Source of the DNA: an uncultured Lachnospiraceae bacterium
GTDB lineage: Bacteria; Bacillota; Clostridia; Lachnospirales; Lachnospiraceae
Direction: 5' to 3'
DNA: 7,092 nucleotides
NCBI GenBank assembly: GCA_905209865.1
Contig: CAJLUP010000092.1
Span: 1 to 7,092 of the forward strand
Positions 5,390 to 7,092 of this stretch are shown piece by piece (positions within the stretch are counted from its first letter, which is position 1; each line of letters opens with the position of its first letter). The translations under genes were made by a program, and so were the position numbers. Below the pieces are notes generated by a model. The model made no database searches and was not told where the DNA came from. It saw nothing but the letters and a program-made list of their open reading frames with translations.

Positions 5390-6231
5390 AAGAAACTCCT
5401 CATTATCTCATCTGCTGCTTCTTCGATCGTTGTCGCATCAGGCGAAACGTCGAATCCACGTTCTTTCAAGTCATGCATCACATAAGTAACCTGAGGCGCC
5501 GCAAGACCTACCGCCTCCAGTTCTTTATAATGACGGAACACCTCTTTCGGTGTACCATCGAGCATCTTTTCCCCTTTGTTCATCACAATGATCCGTTCCA
5601 CATAACGGGCCACATCTTCCATACTATGCGATACAAGAACAACTGTCATCCCTGTTTCTTTATGCAGTTTTGCAATCTGATCAAGGATCTCGTCTCGCCC
5701 TTTCGGATCAAGCCCTGCGGTAGGTTCATCCAAAATAAGCACTTTCGGTTTCATTGCCAGCACTCCGGCGATCGCCACACGCCTCTTCTGACCTCCTGAA
5801 AGCTCAAATGGAGACTGCTTATAATATTTTTCCGGAAATCCGACCAACTCCAGCGCTTCCCTTGCGTTTTTCTCACATTCTTCCTCTGAAAGCCCCTGAT
5901 TTCTCGGGCCAAAGCATACATCACTTATAACATCAACTTCGAAAAGCTGATGTTCGGGATATTGAAAGACAAGCCCTACCTGACTTCGAAGCTTCCTCAT
6001 ATCATAGCCCTCTTCATAAATGCTTTTCCCTTCATACCGGATATCTCCTGAAGTTGCCTTCATCAATCCGTTTAAATGCTGGATCAGCGTAGATTTCCCG
6101 GATCCTGTATGTCCGATAATCCCGACGAACTGCCCTTGTTGAATCTCAAGACTGATATCTTTCAGCGCGCATTTCTCATAAGCAGTACCCGGACTATATA
6201 TATAATTCACATGTTCTAACGCAATCGACAT
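5386..6231 (-). CDS. ecfA2: EcfA2, energy-coupling factor transporter ATP-binding protein
   Basis: This is the second ABC ATPase of the ECF module; it forms a heterodimer with EcfA1 that powers uptake through EcfT. The protein is 281 aa with Walker A GHTGSGKST (40-48), Q-loop Q90 in VFQYPEHQLFE, signature LSGGQKRR (144-151), Walker B VLILDEP (164-170, catalytic E169), D-loop AGLD (172-175) and switch histidine H202 in VSHSME. The YPEHQLF stretch after the Q-loop is characteristic of EcfA2; EcfA1 has NPDNQ there. The C-terminal part (from about 225) is the ECF-ATPase extension. The ATG at 6231 lies within the last codons of ecfA1 (16-bp overlap), with GGTGGAAG just upstream as ribosome binding site. 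Confidence 0.97.
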   Translation of the reverse strand: MSIALEHVNYIYSPGTAYEKCALKDISLEIQQGQFVGIIGHTGSGKSTLIQHLNGLMKATSGDIRYEGKSIYEEGYDMRKLRSQVGLVFQYPEHQLFEVDVISDVCFGPRNQGLSEEECEKNAREALELVGFPEKYYKQSPFELSGGQKRRVAIAGVLAMKPKVLILDEPTAGLDPKGRDEILDQIAKLHKETGMTVVLVSHSMEDVARYVERIIVMNKGEKMLDGTPKEVFRHYKELEAVGLAAPQVTYVMHDLKERGFDVSPDATTIEEAADEIMRSFL

Positions 6232-7067
6232 AATGCTTCCACCAATTCTTCCCTTCTCAAGATCCCTTTCGGGATATCCAGTCCTCTCCTTCTAAGCTCC
6301 TCTGCCAACATCGTAACTTGCGGAACATCCATCCGATATGACTTTAATTCATCCACTCTTCCAAATATTTCTCTGGGAGTTCCATGCATCACAATATGAC
6401 CGCTGTCCATAACAAACACCTGATCTGCCTCGATCACTTCTTCCATATAATGAGTAATCAAAATCACCGTTACGTTTTTCTCCCTGCGCAAACGCCCAAC
6501 TGCATGAAGCACTTCTCTTCGTCCATTCGGATCAAGCATCGCAGTGGGCTCATCCAACACGATACATTTTGGTTCCATCGCGATCACTCCCGCAATCGCT
6601 ACACGCTGTTTTTGCCCGCCGGAAAGTTTATTCGGCGAAGACTTACGATATTCTGTCATCCCGACAAGCCGCAGGCTTTCTTCAACCCGTTTCCATATGT
6701 CATCTGTCGGAATCCCGATATTCTCAGGTCCGAATCCCACATCTTCCTCCACAACAGTCCCAATGATCTGATTGTCGGGATTTTGAAATACCATCCCCGC
6801 AGTCCGCCGTACGTCCCACAGATTTTCAGGATCTTTTGTATCCTGTCCGTCCACCCATACTGTACCGCCTGTCGGAACTAAAATCGCATTCATATGTTTT
6901 GCAAGAGTGGATTTTCCCGAACCGTTATGTCCAAGCACTGCCACAAAAGAACCTTGCGGCACATCAATATCAACCCCGTCAATAGCACGATTCGTTCCAA
7001 TCACATTTCCTTCTTCATCACGCTTATCATACTCATATACAAGCTTTTCTGCATGTATCATATTCAT
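6216..7067 (-). CDS. ecfA1: EcfA1, energy-coupling factor transporter ATP-binding protein
   Basis: This is the first ABC ATPase of the ECF module. As 283 aa from the ATG at 7067 it shows Walker A GHNGSGKST (46-54), Q-loop Q95 in VFQNPDNQI, signature LSGGQKQR (148-155), Walker B IVLDEP (169-174, catalytic E173), D-loop AMLD (176-179) and switch histidine H206 in ITHYME. The NPDNQ stretch marks it as EcfA1. The start is uncertain by two codons. AAGGCGG (7075-7081) lies 7 nt before the ATG at 7067 but only 1 nt before the ATG at 7073, so 7067 is preferred; ATG at 7061 is also in frame. The gene overlaps ecfA2 by 16 bp. A TAA at 7092-7090 may be the stop of the preceding gene, often rplQ in this setting, but nothing else of it is visible. 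Confidence 0.96.
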   Translation of the reverse strand: MNMIHAEKLVYEYDKRDEEGNVIGTNRAIDGVDIDVPQGSFVAVLGHNGSGKSTLAKHMNAILVPTGGTVWVDGQDTKDPENLWDVRRTAGMVFQNPDNQIIGTVVEEDVGFGPENIGIPTDDIWKRVEESLRLVGMTEYRKSSPNKLSGGQKQRVAIAGVIAMEPKCIVLDEPTAMLDPNGRREVLHAVGRLRREKNVTVILITHYMEEVIEADQVFVMDSGHIVMHGTPREIFGRVDELKSYRMDVPQVTMLAEELRRRGLDIPKGILRREELVEALCRLR

Positions 7068-7074
7068 AGGCATA

Positions 7075-7081
7075 CCGCCTT
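7075..7081 (-). promoter_or_regulatory. Ribosome binding site of ecfA1
   Basis: AAGGCGG on the minus strand differs by one base from AAGGAGG. It sits 7 nt before the ATG at 7067 and 1 nt before the ATG at 7073, supporting the downstream start. Confidence 0.6.
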
Positions 7082-7092
7082 TCTCAGCCTTA

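Noticed and set aside
6384..6881. Plus-strand open frame of 165 codons opposite ecfA1
   Set aside because: It mirrors the conserved ABC ATPase coding sequence; its His/Ile-rich composition is an antisense artefact.
7090..7092. Stop codon of an upstream rplQ gene
   Set aside because: Only a TAA is in view. The order rplQ-ecfA1 is common in Firmicutes, but no coding sequence is visible to support it.

Overview
The window looks like chromosome of a low-to-mid GC Firmicute of class Clostridia, probably Lachnospiraceae. The basis is a tyrosyl T-box, an ECF transporter energizing module next to truA, and an [FeFe]-hydrogenase maturation gene. The family-level placement is inferred from gene content and protein style, not from a database match. 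Every gene that can be supported lies on the minus strand, so transcription runs from high to low coordinates.

Layout in the direction of transcription: (1) 7067-4565, the overlapping genes ecfA1, ecfA2 and ecfT, which form the energizing part of a group II ECF vitamin/micronutrient transporter; (2) 4425-3688, truA, a tRNA pseudouridine synthase; (3) 3690-3596, a short control region with a nagB promoter and a three-part inverted repeat; (4) 3595-2084, nagB (glucosamine-6-phosphate deaminase) followed 12 bp later by a cutC-family gene; (5) 2027-1637, a strong promoter and a tyrosine-specific T-box leader of about 355 nt, in which the specifier codon, antiterminator and terminator can all be read; (6) 1636-413, tyrS; (7) 388-287, a possible 33-codon small ORF; (8) 296-1, the first 98 codons of hydF, which runs off the window.

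How the genes relate: ecfA1, ecfA2, ecfT and truA are the usual tail of the ribosomal-protein/rpoA/rplQ cluster of Firmicutes. In many relatives rplM and rpsI follow truA; here an amino-sugar gene pair with its own promoter follows instead. tyrS is controlled by sensing uncharged tRNA-Tyr. No terminator is visible between tyrS and hydF, so the tyrosine T-box may also influence hydF. That is notable because HydG, which works in the same H-cluster pathway as HydF, consumes tyrosine to make CO and cyanide.

Most of the window is ordinary housekeeping sequence. The parts most worth checking are the 33-aa ORF that ends in an ATGA overlap with hydF, the tyrosine T-box/hydF arrangement, and the three half-sites at the nagB promoter. 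I see no mobile element, CRISPR array, tRNA, rRNA or evident horizontally acquired island.
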